Shown in pieces: positions 41,659 to 50,292 of a stretch of 64,000 nucleotides of DNA. This stretch comes from Gloeomargaritales cyanobacterium VI4D9 (GTDB lineage: Bacteria; Cyanobacteriota; Cyanobacteriia; Gloeomargaritales; Gloeomargaritaceae). The translations under genes and the position numbers were made by a program. Location: positions 2,641,157 to 2,705,156 of the forward strand of contig OV696605.1 of NCBI GenBank assembly GCA_927797885.1, read 5' to 3'. Each line of letters opens with the position of its first letter. Position 1 is the first letter of the stretch. The notes below the pieces were generated by a model that saw only the letters and a list, made by a program, of their open reading frames with translations, searched no databases and was not told the DNA's origin.

Positions 41659-42444
41659 TCAGCGGCGGGTCACTTTTGGCACATTTTTTGTAGTGCCTTT
41701 GCGAGTAGGTTTCTTGATTTGCCAAATCAGAGTAGGTCCATACCTATCACCAGCATAGCCTACACAAGTAAATGTCCTTCCTTCCTTATCAGTAAATGGC
41801 TGTACGGATTGTAAGATTTCACCTGGATCATTTTGGAACTTCTCCTTGCGATATTTCGTAAACTGATGATACTCGCCGCGACTTTTGCCCTGAGAACCAT
41901 CGGTAACAATCAATCCACCATCAATCAATTTTTTGCACACTTCACGGACATGATCTGGCGCTAACCACCAATTGCCACTACCGCCTTCGCCTTGACTATC
42001 GCCACGATAGAAAAAAACTCCAAGAGACCGTATGTGCTTTCTAAAAGCCGAGAAGCCATACCCTCGACGACGATGAATTATGACCTTTTCTTTGCTGGGA
42101 ATATGCACATAAGTTTCTGTCAAAATACAGGGGCTAATATCATAACAATTTGGATTCCAACTCACGGGCCCATCAATCCTGGTATCGATCAGTTGATAAT
42201 CATTATCTCCCTGTAAGAGTGGAGCCTGTTTATCAGCAGGAGCGTCATATCCATAAGGTCTTGAATCCTGGTGACCAGGTGAAAAGTAAGCTCTGTCAAC
42301 AAACCAGAAATCAGTCACAAATGGCGAAAAAAGTCGGATAGGAACGAATAAGTCGTTTCCACTACAGGGATAAAATAATGTGGAACCTTGGATCATGAGT
42401 AAGGTTTCTTTCTTCAAGATGTAATGTTCATTCACTGGTGTCAT
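41659..42444 (-). CDS. Hypothetical protein, AT-rich and possibly acquired
   Basis: A 261-residue protein I cannot assign. STLFYPCSGNDLFVPIRLFS then FVTDFWFVDRAYFSP looks like the nucleotide-binding start of a Rossmann-type (methyltransferase-like) fold. KVIIHRRRGYGFSAFRKHIR and SLGVFFYRGDSQGEGGSGNW follow, and the C-terminal part is basic. The composition is AT-richer than its neighbours. It stands alone between repeat-bearing gaps. An ATG at 42396 (MIQGSTLFYP) is a possible shorter start. Confidence 0.55.
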   Translation of the reverse strand: MTPVNEHYILKKETLLMIQGSTLFYPCSGNDLFVPIRLFSPFVTDFWFVDRAYFSPGHQDSRPYGYDAPADKQAPLLQGDNDYQLIDTRIDGPVSWNPNCYDISPCILTETYVHIPSKEKVIIHRRRGYGFSAFRKHIRSLGVFFYRGDSQGEGGSGNWWLAPDHVREVCKKLIDGGLIVTDGSQGKSRGEYHQFTKYRKEKFQNDPGEILQSVQPFTDKEGRTFTCVGYAGDRYGPTLIWQIKKPTRKGTTKNVPKVTRR

Positions 42445-42811
42445 CTGTTACGTTCAATCTGCCTTTAATCAGGTTGGTAGAATTATAGCATTAAATAATT
42501 ACGTAACAAGCATTTATAGAAACTAAATTCCAGCGCACTTGTGATTACTGTTTCAATATCTAATAGGATTGATATAGAACCAAAACCGGGGGCGGTGCCC
42601 CGGCGACCCCGATTTTGATAGCGATAACGTGGTGCAGCCATACTCAGTTAAGGTTACTAGGGAGTTGCCCTACTAATCACTTGATTGGAAATTGATTGGA
42701 AATAACTGGGAATAACCGGTTGCAAAACCCCCAAGCATCTTCCCCCTCAACGTGGTAGATTACTAAAATCATATAAAATCGGACAAAATCAGTTTATGCA
42801 AGCCCTGCTCC
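42445..42811. repeat. Gap with R1 repeat (42561-42656) and internal SDR
   Basis: TAATAGGATTGATATAGAAC, then CCAAAACCGGGGGCGGTGCC, then the SDR-like GCGATAACGTGGTGCAGCCA at 42620-42639. The rest is the ffh promoter region; ATATAAAATC at 42769-42778 could be its -10. Confidence 0.6.
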
Positions 42812-44203
42812 ATGTTTGAAGCCCTCTCTGAACAACTCGAAGCCGCTTGGAAAAAACTCCGAGGTCAAGACAAACTCACCCCCAGCAACATCCAAGAAGC
42901 TCTGAAGGTTGTCCGCCGTGCCCTGATTGATGCGGATGTGAACGTGCAGGTGGTGCGGGAATTCATCCAGGGGGTGGAAGCCCGGGCGGTGGGCAAGGAA
43001 GTCATCGCCGGAGTGCGCCCGGATCAGCAATTTATTAAGGTTGTTTACGACGAACTCGTGCAGGTGATGGGCACGGAACAGGCTCCCTTGATGGAAGCCC
43101 CCGAAGCTCCCAGCATTATTCTCATGGCCGGTTTGCAAGGAACCGGGAAAACCACCGCCGCCGCCAAACTGGCTTTGTACTTAAAAAAACAAGACAAGAA
43201 ACCGTTGCTGGTGGCGACTGATATTTACCGTCCGGCGGCCATTGACCAACTGCAAACCCTGGGGCGGCAGATTCAGGTGCCTGTGTTTGCCCTGGGGACG
43301 GACGTAAACCCGGTGAGCATTGCGGAGCAGGGGGTCGCCCATGCCCGAAGTGAGGGCTACGACTGGGTGATTGTGGACACGGCGGGGCGGTTGCAAATTG
43401 ACCAGGACATGATGGCCGAACTCGCCCAGATCAAAGCGGCCATTCAACCCCAGGAAGTCCTGCTGGTGGTGGATGCCATGACCGGTCAGGAGGCGGCCAA
43501 CCTCACCCGCACCTTCCATGAGCAAATTGGCATTACCGGGGCAATTTTGACCAAATTGGATGGGGATTCCCGGGGTGGGGCGGCGCTGTCCGTGCGGCAT
43601 ATTTCTGGTCAGCCGATCAAATTCATGGGCACTGGGGAGAAGGTGGAAGCCCTGCAACCTTTTTACCCTGAGCGAATGGCCTCCCGGATTTTGGGGATGG
43701 GGGATGTGCTGACCCTGGTGGAAAAAGCCCAGGAAGCGGTGGATTTAGCCGATGCGGAACGGATGCAGGAGAAAATCCTGCGGGCGCAGTTTGATTTCAC
43801 GGATTTTGTCCAGCAGTTGCGCCTGCTCAAAAATATGGGTTCTTTGGGGGGGTTTCTCAAACTCATCCCCGGTATGAATCAGATCAAACCGGAGCAAATC
43901 CAACAGGCGGAAAAGCAGTTAAAACGTGCCGAAGCGATGATCAATTCCATGACCCCGATGGAACGGCAACAGCCGGATATTCTGGCCAGTAGTCCCTCCC
44001 GTCGCCGCCGCATTGCCCGGGGTTCGGGACACACGGAAGCGGAGGTACAAAAACTGGTGCAGGATTTTCAACAGATGCGTACTATGATGCAACGGATGAG
44101 CATGGGGGGAATGCCAAACATGGCCGCAACCGGAATGGGTTCAGGACGGTCGGCTCGCCGTAAACAACAACCCAAAAAACGTAAGGGCTTTGGTCAATTA
44201 TAG
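42812..44203 (+). CDS. ffh: Signal recognition particle protein Ffh (SRP54)
   Basis: A 463-residue GTPase that delivers nascent membrane proteins to FtsY at the membrane. The N domain comes first, then G domain G1 LMAGLQGTGKTTAAAKLALY (~residues 105-124), G3 VIVDTAGRLQIDQDMM and G4 ILTKLDGDSRGG (TKLD). The Met-rich M domain that binds 4.5S RNA and signal peptides follows (MGSLGGFLKLIPGMNQ, QQMRTMMQRMSMGGMPNM). The basic Lys-rich tail is normal for the family. Length and motifs are complete. Confidence 0.97.
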   Translation: MFEALSEQLEAAWKKLRGQDKLTPSNIQEALKVVRRALIDADVNVQVVREFIQGVEARAVGKEVIAGVRPDQQFIKVVYDELVQVMGTEQAPLMEAPEAPSIILMAGLQGTGKTTAAAKLALYLKKQDKKPLLVATDIYRPAAIDQLQTLGRQIQVPVFALGTDVNPVSIAEQGVAHARSEGYDWVIVDTAGRLQIDQDMMAELAQIKAAIQPQEVLLVVDAMTGQEAANLTRTFHEQIGITGAILTKLDGDSRGGAALSVRHISGQPIKFMGTGEKVEALQPFYPERMASRILGMGDVLTLVEKAQEAVDLADAERMQEKILRAQFDFTDFVQQLRLLKNMGSLGGFLKLIPGMNQIKPEQIQQAEKQLKRAEAMINSMTPMERQQPDILASSPSRRRRIARGSGHTEAEVQKLVQDFQQMRTMMQRMSMGGMPNMAATGMGSGRSARRKQQPKKRKGFGQL

Positions 44204-44213
44204 GGTAATTTCA

Positions 44214-44350
44214 TAGCAACACTAAGTGAGAATAGAATAGGGGTCGCAGGGGCACCGCCCCCGTCAAAGAAGCACCTGCGGTGTATGGTTCTGGAAAATT
44301 TTTGTATGCCTACGGCACGCAAGCTAATGTAAATCAAGTAGGATTGCTAT
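44214..44350. repeat. R1 repeat with two insertions
   Basis: The ATAGCAACACTAAGTGAGAA start, GGGGTCGCAGGGGCACCGCC core and TAGGATTGCTAT end are clear. It carries an extra AAGAAGCACCTGCGGTGT, and an SDR-like TATGCCTACGGCACGCAAGC TAATG at 44304-44328 that is absent from the copy at 48111-48208. Confidence 0.8.
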
Positions 44351-44393
44351 AGATGTGCCCATTTACAGGCAAGTTCTTTAACTTTATCAAAAC

Positions 44394-44509
44394 TACAGCC
44401 TGTTCACAAATTAAAGGATACAAAAATTCTGTTTCCAAGGCTTGACCTAAGTAGGGTTTAGAGCAAGCGAGTTTACAACCGTATCCCGTAACCCCTCAAT
44501 AGGCTATAT
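44394..44509. repeat. R3 repeat copy
   Basis: TACAGCCTGTTCACAAATTA, then GTTTCCAAGGCTTGACC, GTTTACAACCGTATCCCGTA, ending AATAGGCTATA. The tips are inverted repeats. Confidence 0.8.
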
Positions 44510-44651
44510 CTCTATTTCTATCCCATAATTACCTTAATCATAGGGATAATACGGAACCTTTTGATAACTTGTGAATATCTACCTGTTACTTAAAACTGTT
44601 TATCCATCGAGTTTTTGGGGTGTTGCGGTACTGCATGGGGAGCTAAGGATA

Positions 44652-44724
44652 TGGAGAATAGGAGATTCGAACTCCTGACCTCTGCGGTGCGATCGCAGCG
44701 CTCTACCAACTGAGCTAATTCCCC
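44652..44724 (-). tRNA. tRNA-Ala (anticodon CGC)
   Basis: A 73-base cloverleaf on the minus strand. The acceptor GGGGAAT/ATTCTCC contains the G3-U70 wobble that specifies alanine. The anticodon arm CTGCG-ATCGCAC-CGCAG gives anticodon CGC. The T arm AGGAG-TTCGAAT-CTCCT is intact. The HIP1 octamer GCGATCGC (44689-44696) covers part of the anticodon loop and stem. Confidence 0.95.
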
Positions 44725-44740
44725 GAATGGGCATTTTTTA

Positions 44741-45670
44741 TCATAGCGGGTCTGGATGAAACTCTGCTTTCAAATCTCGCCCCATGAGTTCAAACACTGC
44801 CTGCTGGGGGGTGACCCGCTGTTGGAGCAATTGATACACCTGTTGGGCAATGGGCACCCGAATCCCCCGTTGATCCGCCAACTGCACCAATACGTGCGTG
44901 GTATTCACCCCCTCCACTGTGGTTTGGAGTTCCTGCAAAATCGTTGCCACGCTCTGCCCCTGCGCCAACCCATAACCGAGGCGGTAATTGCGGCTGAGGG
45001 GACTGTTACAGGTCGCCAACAAATCCCCCAGTCCAGAGAGGCCATACAAGGTGTGGGCATGGGCACCCAATGCCACCGCCACCCGCACCATTTCCGCCAG
45101 GGCACGGGTAATCAAACTGGCCTTAGCATTCGCCCCTAAATGGAGACCGTCACACACCCCGGCGGCAATCGCCATCACATTTTTCAATGCTCCCCCCAAC
45201 TCCGTGCCCAGGGGGTCATCATTGGTATAAACCCGGAATCGCTCGGAGGCTAAAATCTGCTGTACCCGTTGCGCCGACTCCGCCCGCACACTGGCCGCTA
45301 CCGTTGCCGCTGGTAAGCCCTGGGCAATCTCCGCCGCTAAATTGGGGCCGGAAAGAGCCACCACCCCATGCTCAGGAAATGCCCTTTGCCAAACCTGGGT
45401 AGGCGTACTGCAACTGTCAGGTATTAAACCTTTGGTGGTACTGACCAGAATGGCATCGGGGGGCAAGGTTGTTAGCCCCTGCATGACCGGTAAAACCCCA
45501 GCTACGGATACCGCCACCACCACCACCGTAGCGGGTTGCACCACCGCCTGCATATCCCCACCCTGCCGTCGGGACCATACCTGCACCGGATAGCCGTTGC
45601 GCCGGATCAGTTCCGCCAGCAGGGAACCCCACGTCCCACCTCCCAATACCGCCACCACCTCTGGGGTCAT
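44741..45670 (-). CDS. gpsA: Glycerol-3-phosphate dehydrogenase [NAD(P)+]
   Basis: A 309-residue enzyme that makes sn-glycerol-3-phosphate for membrane lipids. The Rossmann start is VVAVLGGGTWGSLLAELIRR (first Gly motif GGGTWG). Then come ILVSTTKGLIPDS, VVALSGPNLAAEIAQGLPAA, and the catalytic-Lys region LGTELGGALKNVMAIAAGVC with LGANAKASLITRALAEMVRV. Family marks are complete. Its ATG overlaps the stop of the upstream TPR lipoprotein gene (ATGA), so the two form an operon. Confidence 0.95.
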   Translation of the reverse strand: MTPEVVAVLGGGTWGSLLAELIRRNGYPVQVWSRRQGGDMQAVVQPATVVVVAVSVAGVLPVMQGLTTLPPDAILVSTTKGLIPDSCSTPTQVWQRAFPEHGVVALSGPNLAAEIAQGLPAATVAASVRAESAQRVQQILASERFRVYTNDDPLGTELGGALKNVMAIAAGVCDGLHLGANAKASLITRALAEMVRVAVALGAHAHTLYGLSGLGDLLATCNSPLSRNYRLGYGLAQGQSVATILQELQTTVEGVNTTHVLVQLADQRGIRVPIAQQVYQLLQQRVTPQQAVFELMGRDLKAEFHPDPL

Positions 45671-46449
45671 CGGACGATCTGTTGGATTAAACGGCTGACT
45701 TGGTTCAACCCATCCTGATCCCCCTGTTTTTTGAATAACTGTGCCGCCTGTTCCCAGGCTTCGATTGCCTGTTGCCGTTCCCCCAACGCCCGATGGGCCA
45801 CCCCTTTTTGGGCGTAGGCGGGTGCCAATTGCGGGTTATAACGCAGGGCTTGGTTTAAATCCTCAATCGCTTTGCGGTAGTCTTTCATCGCCAACCAGGT
45901 ACTCCCCCGCTGGTAATAGCCCTGGGCGAAATCCGGTTGTTTTTGTAAAATTGCATTACAATCAGCAAGGGATGCCTGATAATTGCCCTGGAGCCGGTAC
46001 GCCTTCGCCCGGTTAATATAGGCATCGGCAAAATTGGGGTCAATCCGCAGGGCTTGGCTAAAATCGGCAATGGCTTGGGCGTAGTTATTCCCCCGGGCGT
46101 AGGTGATGCCCCGGTTGTTGTAGGCACTGACCAGTTTGGGGTTGAGTTGAATCGCCTGGGTAAAATCCTGAATCGCCTCGTTGGGTTTGCCCATGTCGCT
46201 GTACACAGAACCGCGATTGTAGTAAAGTTCCGCATCCTGGGGAAATCGCTCAATCGCCTGGGTTAGAAGCTGAATCGCCCCGACATAATCCTTGGCGTGG
46301 GCTTTTTCCACCCCTTGTCGGTTTAATTGATCCCGCTGGGCTTGCTGAGCCTTAGAAAGACCGCTCGAGGGCAATAAACCCCATTGACACCCCGCCACCC
46401 AGACCAGCACCAGCACCCACCAGGGGAATTGTTTGTTGAACTGCGTCAT
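45667..46449 (-). CDS. TPR lipoprotein
   Basis: A 260-residue protein with a lipoprotein signal (PWWVLVLVWVAGCQWGLLPS; lipobox VAGC) followed by five or six TPR units (YVGAIQLLTQAIERFPQDAE, PNEAIQDFTQAIQLNPKLVS, YAQAIADFSQALRIDPNFAD, YRKAIEDLNQALRYNPQLAP). It is probably anchored in a membrane as a protein-interaction scaffold. It is co-translated with gpsA through a 4-bp overlap; a link to lipid synthesis is not established. It is divergent from psaF, and its start lies 6 bp from the HLR1 site. Confidence 0.88.
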   Translation of the reverse strand: MTQFNKQFPWWVLVLVWVAGCQWGLLPSSGLSKAQQAQRDQLNRQGVEKAHAKDYVGAIQLLTQAIERFPQDAELYYNRGSVYSDMGKPNEAIQDFTQAIQLNPKLVSAYNNRGITYARGNNYAQAIADFSQALRIDPNFADAYINRAKAYRLQGNYQASLADCNAILQKQPDFAQGYYQRGSTWLAMKDYRKAIEDLNQALRYNPQLAPAYAQKGVAHRALGERQQAIEAWEQAAQLFKKQGDQDGLNQVSRLIQQIVR

Positions 46450-46454
46450 AAAAA

Positions 46455-46472
46455 GTTACATTGTGTTACAAG
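46455..46472 (+). promoter_or_regulatory. HLR1-type RpaB-binding site upstream of psaF
   Basis: GTTACATTGTGTTACAAG matches the HLR1 direct repeat (two G/T-TTACA-W-W units two bases apart) except at the last base. A third GTTTACA follows at once (46472-46478). RpaB binds HLR1 near photosystem I genes and controls their response to high light. The site is ~120 bp before the psaF start. Confidence 0.75.
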
Positions 46473-46592
46473 TTTACAGAACATTGCGACGGCGGGGGGA
46501 AGGGCGCAGGTCACGATATAGTGAATGCCGATGTGGGGAATGTGGATTCTCCCACCAATTGGACATTTTATCCGTGATGAGAGGAAATGGAT

Positions 46593-47147
46593 ATGGCAAA
46601 AGTCCTGGCTTTGGTCTTGGCGCTGATCCTGTGGTGTACCTGGACACCAGCGGCTCAGGCGGACGTGGCGGGCTTAACCCCTTGTCGGGAGTCGGCGGCG
46701 TTTCAACAACGTTTGAAGAGTGAGGTGGCGACCCAGGAAGCCCGATTGTCTTTGTATGCGGCGGGAAGTCCCCAGGCGGCGGCGGTGGAGCGGCGGATTG
46801 CCCAGACCCAGGCCCGTTTTAACCGCTATGCCGACCAAGGGTTGTTGTGCGGGGCAGATGGCTTGCCGCATTTGATTGCGGATGGTCGTTGGTCCCATGC
46901 CGCTGAATTTACCCTGCCAGGGGTGTTGTTTTTGTACATTGCCGGTTGGATTGGCTGGGTGGGGCGTGCCTATCTGATTGCGGTGCGGACGGAAAAAGAC
47001 CCAACGGAAAAAGAAATTATCATTGATGTACCCCTGGCGATTCGCTGTATGTTGTCCGGTTTTAGCTGGCCGCTGATGGCGTTCCGTGAATTGACCACTG
47101 GGCAATTGACCGTTAAAGACAACGAAATTCCCGTATCCCCCCGTTAG
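46593..47147 (+). CDS. psaF: Photosystem I subunit III (plastocyanin-docking)
   Basis: About 184 residues. A signal peptide ([20 protein letters not shown]) sends the N-terminal domain to the lumen. [20 protein letters not shown] and [20 protein letters not shown] carry the conserved Cys pair, and a membrane span ([20 protein letters not shown]) follows. GAGG is 8 bases from the ATG at 46593 and only 2 from the ATG at 46587, so the former is chosen. It is the first gene of psaF-psaJ-psaL. Confidence 0.95.
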   Translation: MAKVLALVLALILWCTWTPAAQADVAGLTPCRESAAFQQRLKSEVATQEARLSLYAAGSPQAAAVERRIAQTQARFNRYADQGLLCGADGLPHLIADGRWSHAAEFTLPGVLFLYIAGWIGWVGRAYLIAVRTEKDPTEKEIIIDVPLAIRCMLSGFSWPLMAFRELTTGQLTVKDNEIPVSPR

Positions 47148-47158
47148 GAGTGACTCCC

Positions 47159-47284
47159 ATGCAGGATTTTTTGAAGTATCTCTCGTTTGCGCCGGTATTA
47201 TTGACCGTTTGGATGTTTCTCATTGCCGGTATTTTGATTGAGGTCAATCGGTTTTATCCCGATGCTTTGGCTTTGCCTTTTTAG
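47159..47284 (+). CDS. psaJ: Photosystem I subunit IX
   Basis: A 41-residue, single-span protein ([20 protein letters not shown], then [17 protein letters not shown]). The N-terminal FLKYLS and the E-x-NRF-PD motif are typical of PsaJ, which stabilises PsaF and binds chlorophyll. GGAG precedes the ATG, 11 bp after psaF. It is too short for most automatic calls but the identity is clear. Confidence 0.95.
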   Translation: MQDFLKYLSFAPVLLTVWMFLIAGILIEVNRFYPDALALPF

Positions 47285-47350
47285 GCTTTTTTAGGTTGTC
47301 GTTCCATTGATGCACGTCCCAAACGTTCCAATTGTTAAGAGGTGATGTCC

Positions 47351-47818
47351 ATGAGTGAAGATTTTGTACGCCCCTGGCGGGGGGATGCCCAACTCGGCCA
47401 TCTGGAAACCCCGGTCAGTGCGGGTTTGGGGATGGTTTTAGTGAATAATTTGCCAGCCTATCGTCCCGGCTTGGAACCCTCGCGGCGGGGTTTGGAGGTG
47501 GGCATGGCGCACGGGTATTTGTTGGTGGGGCCATTTTACAAACTCGGACCCCTGCGGGATTCGGAATATGCCCTGGTTGCGGGTGTATTAGCCGCTTTGG
47601 GGTTGGTGTTGATTTTGACCGTTTGTTTGTCCCTATACGGCAGTGTTTCCTTTGATAAGCCGACCCCGGGCGCAACGGATCAATTGCAAACCGCCGAGGG
47701 CTGGAGTAGCTTTACCGGCAGTTTTCTGATTGGGGGTGCCGGTGGGGTGATGTTTGCCGGTGTACTGCTGTTTTTCCTGCCCGTTTTGGAAGGGATTGGC
47801 GGCAATTTGTTTAATTAA
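47351..47818 (+). CDS. psaL: Photosystem I subunit XI
   Basis: About 155 residues with three membrane spans. LGHLETPVSAGLGMVLVNNL and PAYRPGLEPSRRGLEVGMAH are the conserved N-terminal block. PLRDSEYALVAGVLAALGLV and GAGGVMFAGVLLFFLPVLEG are spans. PsaL forms the centre of the photosystem I trimer. I choose the ATG at 47351 with AGAGG 8 bases upstream; an ATG at 47345 is possible. It follows psaJ by 66 bp. No psaI is seen next to it. Confidence 0.95.
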   Translation: MSEDFVRPWRGDAQLGHLETPVSAGLGMVLVNNLPAYRPGLEPSRRGLEVGMAHGYLLVGPFYKLGPLRDSEYALVAGVLAALGLVLILTVCLSLYGSVSFDKPTPGATDQLQTAEGWSSFTGSFLIGGAGGVMFAGVLLFFLPVLEGIGGNLFN

Positions 47819-47846
47819 TTCCGTCGTTCCGATGGGCAAAAATGGG

Positions 47847-47876
47847 GGAGCTAGAATGACTTTCTGGCTCCTTTTT
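47847..47876 (+). terminator. Intrinsic terminator of psaFJL
   Basis: GGAGCTAGAA and TTTCTGGCTCC form a ~10-bp stem with a TGAC loop, followed by five T. It lies 28 bp after the psaL stop. Confidence 0.85.
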
Positions 47877-47904
47877 ATTGGTTGGATTTATTAATTGGCA
47901 TTGC

Positions 47905-48019
47905 TACAGCCTGTTAAGGGGTTGCGGGATACGGCTGTAAACCCAGTTGTTCTAACCTCATTGGGGTCAAGCCTTGGAAACACGATTTTTTGTATCCTTT
48001 AATCTATGAACAGGCTGTA
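47905..48019. repeat. R3 repeat copy (reverse orientation)
   Basis: TACAGCCTGTTAAGGGGTTG, then GGGATACGGCTGTAAACCC, GGTCAAGCCTTGGAAACACG, ending TATGAACAGGCTGTA. The outer tips are near-perfect inverted repeats. Confidence 0.82.
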
Positions 48020-48110
48020 AGGGTTTACAGAGTATCACCCCGTTGTGGTTCGGATAGCCTGGGTGGTGTAGCCAGGTAATTTTGTTGTCACCTAAATCAT
48101 TTGAGATATA

Positions 48111-48208
48111 TAGCAATCCCAAATGAGTTTAGAACAAGGGTCGCAGGGGCACCGCCCCCGTCCTTGGTTCTGGAAAATTCTTGTTTATAAATCAAGTAGG
48201 ATTGCTAT
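48111..48208. repeat. R1 repeat copy (clean, no insertion)
   Basis: TAGCAATCCCAAATGAGTTT to AAGTAGGATTGCTA, with the full GGGTCGCAGGGGCACCGCCC core. It is a good reference copy because it lacks the SDR insertion present at 44214 and 56275. Confidence 0.85.
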
Positions 48209-48363
48209 GGCTGTGATTTACTGAATTAATCATTTCCCCCGGTCAGGGATTGTTCCCCTGTTTTTATACATATTTCTTAAATTACTGAAGAAATCCTTAA
48301 ACATTGGCAACCGGAGCGACCGGGGCATCTATAAAGGTAGGGTGACGTTACCCGTGAGTGTCC

Positions 48364-49290
48364 ATGCTTGGTATCCAGTTCACCGCATCCGAGTCCTTGA
48401 GGGGGTGGGTGCCCCGGTTGGTGGTACGGCGATGGCTCTGGTTCTTGGCGACCATGACCTGGGGCTTGATGGCTCTGGGTAGTGCGACCCGGGTGATGGA
48501 GGCGGGGTTAGCCTGTCCCGATTGGCCGCTCTGTTTTGGTCAGGTACTGCCCGCCCAGCAGATGGATTTGCAGGTGTTTTTGGAGTGGTTTCACCGCTTG
48601 GTGGCGGCGACGGTGGGATGCGGGGTGTTGATCCTGGTGGGAATGACTTGGGGGTGGCGCTCCCATTTACCCCGGTGGTTGCCCTGGGGAGCGACGGCGG
48701 CGTTGGGCTTGGTGCTGTGGCAGGGGATTTTGGGGGGGCTGACCGTGACCCAATTGCTCCGGTTTGACATTGTGACGGCGCACCTGGGGACGGGGCTGGC
48801 GTTTTTTAGCCTGTTGTTGACCCTGGCGGTGGCACTGCTGGAAATACCGGCGGTCACCCAACCGTTACCCAGATTTTTGCCGGGTTTCGCCTTAGTTGCG
48901 ACCCTGATTGTGTATGGTCAAAGTCTGCTGGGGGGACTGGTGGCTTCCCGCTGGGCGGCGCACCAATGTTTCCTGGGGCGGGAACTGTGCCAAGTCCTGC
49001 ACTGGCATTTGTTGGGGTTGATTCCGGCGACGCTCGTGACGCTGGGGGTGGGGGTCATCACCCTGCGGCAAAAACGGGTCGTGCCAGGGTTGGGACGGTT
49101 GGGGCATGGGGTCTTGATGCTGTTGGCGGTGCAGATTGGGGTGGGGGTGGCGACCTACCAATTGCGGCTTCAGGTCGAGCCGTTGACCGTGACCCATCAG
49201 GCGGTGGGTGCCCTGTTGTTGGGCAGTCTATTGGTACTAACGGTGTCTTTACAACGCATGACTCGCCAAGTAACCGCAACCACAATTTAA
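48364..49290 (+). CDS. ctaA: Haem A synthase (COX15/CtaA)
   Basis: About 308 residues with eight membrane spans. It oxidises haem O to haem A for cytochrome oxidase. Conserved haem-ligand His residues lie in FLEWFHRLVAATVGCGVL, RFDIVTAHLGTGLAFFSL, LCQVLHWHLLGLIPATL and VEPLTVTHQAVGALLLGSLL. EAGLACPDWPLCFGQVLP near the N-terminus is the family Cys motif. The ATG at 48364 is used; a GTG lies 6 bases before. Nine bp separate it from ctaB. Confidence 0.93.
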   Translation: MLGIQFTASESLRGWVPRLVVRRWLWFLATMTWGLMALGSATRVMEAGLACPDWPLCFGQVLPAQQMDLQVFLEWFHRLVAATVGCGVLILVGMTWGWRSHLPRWLPWGATAALGLVLWQGILGGLTVTQLLRFDIVTAHLGTGLAFFSLLLTLAVALLEIPAVTQPLPRFLPGFALVATLIVYGQSLLGGLVASRWAAHQCFLGRELCQVLHWHLLGLIPATLVTLGVGVITLRQKRVVPGLGRLGHGVLMLLAVQIGVGVATYQLRLQVEPLTVTHQAVGALLLGSLLVLTVSLQRMTRQVTATTI

Positions 49291-49299
49291 GGAGCAATT

Positions 49300-50250
49300 A
49301 TGCAGGTCGCTAGGTGGGAAATGGGAACCCCGTGGGTCAGGGTGCAGGACTATATCCAACTGATGAAACCTCGGATTATTGTTCTGCTGTTGGTGACGAC
49401 GGCGGGGGCGATTTGGTTGGCTTCCCAGGGCGAGCCGGATGTAAACATTTTACTGACAACGTTATTCACGGGCACGTTGGCGGCGGGGTCAGCCAATACG
49501 ATCAACTGTCTGTACGACCGGGATATTGACCAGGTGATGGTGCGTACCCAAAGGCGACCGATTCCGGCGGGGCGGATCACCCCGTTCCAGGCGTTGGTGT
49601 TTGCGGTGGTTTTGGCGGTGGGGGCGTTGGTTCTGCAAACCTGGCGGGTGAATCTCCTGAGTGGGTTGTTGGAATGGGCGGGGATTTTGGTGTATGTGCT
49701 GGTTTACACCCATTGGCTCAAGCGTTCGAGTCCCCAAAACATTGTCATTGGGGGGGCGGCGGGGGCGATTCCGCCTTTGGTGGGTTGGGCGGCGGTGACG
49801 GGGGAATTATCCGCCTGTGCCTGGATTTTGTTTGCGATTATTTTTATCTGGACACCGCCCCATTTTTGGGCATTGGCGTTGATGATTCGGGAGGATTATG
49901 CCCAGGTGGGGGTGCCCATGTTGCCGGTGGTGGCGGGTTCGGAGCAGACAACCCAGCAAATTTTGCTCTACACCTTACTGCTGATTCCCACCAGTTTGCT
50001 GTTGGTTTATCCCTGTGGGGTGGTGGGGGGATTGTACGCCCTGATTGCCCTAGCCTTGGGGGGGATTTTTCTATACAAAGTATTGCAATTATTTACCCAA
50101 CCCCAAGAAATTTCCCTGGCTCGTTCGGTGTTTAAGTATTCGATTTTATATTTGATGTTGCTGTCTTTGGGAATGGGATTGGATCGTTGGCCGTTGATGC
50201 ACACCTGGCAGCATGTGCTGGTGCAAAAAGCGGCGCATTGGTGGGGGTAA
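49300..50250 (+). CDS. ctaB: Protohaem IX farnesyltransferase
   Basis: A 316-residue, UbiA-family membrane prenyltransferase that makes haem O from haem b and farnesyl-PP. The first Asp-rich motif NTINCLYDRDIDQVMVRTQR (~residues 66-85) and the conserved FIWTPPHFWALALMIREDYA (~residues 182-201) are intact. It is preceded by AAGGAG. ctaA and ctaB form an operon; the oxidase subunits ctaCDE are not in the window. Confidence 0.95.
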   Translation: MQVARWEMGTPWVRVQDYIQLMKPRIIVLLLVTTAGAIWLASQGEPDVNILLTTLFTGTLAAGSANTINCLYDRDIDQVMVRTQRRPIPAGRITPFQALVFAVVLAVGALVLQTWRVNLLSGLLEWAGILVYVLVYTHWLKRSSPQNIVIGGAAGAIPPLVGWAAVTGELSACAWILFAIIFIWTPPHFWALALMIREDYAQVGVPMLPVVAGSEQTTQQILLYTLLLIPTSLLLVYPCGVVGGLYALIALALGGIFLYKVLQLFTQPQEISLARSVFKYSILYLMLLSLGMGLDRWPLMHTWQHVLVQKAAHWWG

Positions 50251-50292
50251 ATTCGGGGTAAACTCATCAGCAGTCAGAGGCGAGTCAAAACC

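Noticed and set aside
47855-47896. A mini gene after psaL (MTFWLLFIGWIY), considered as psaI
   Set aside because: It overlaps a clear terminator hairpin, is only 12 codons and lacks the PsaI motif.
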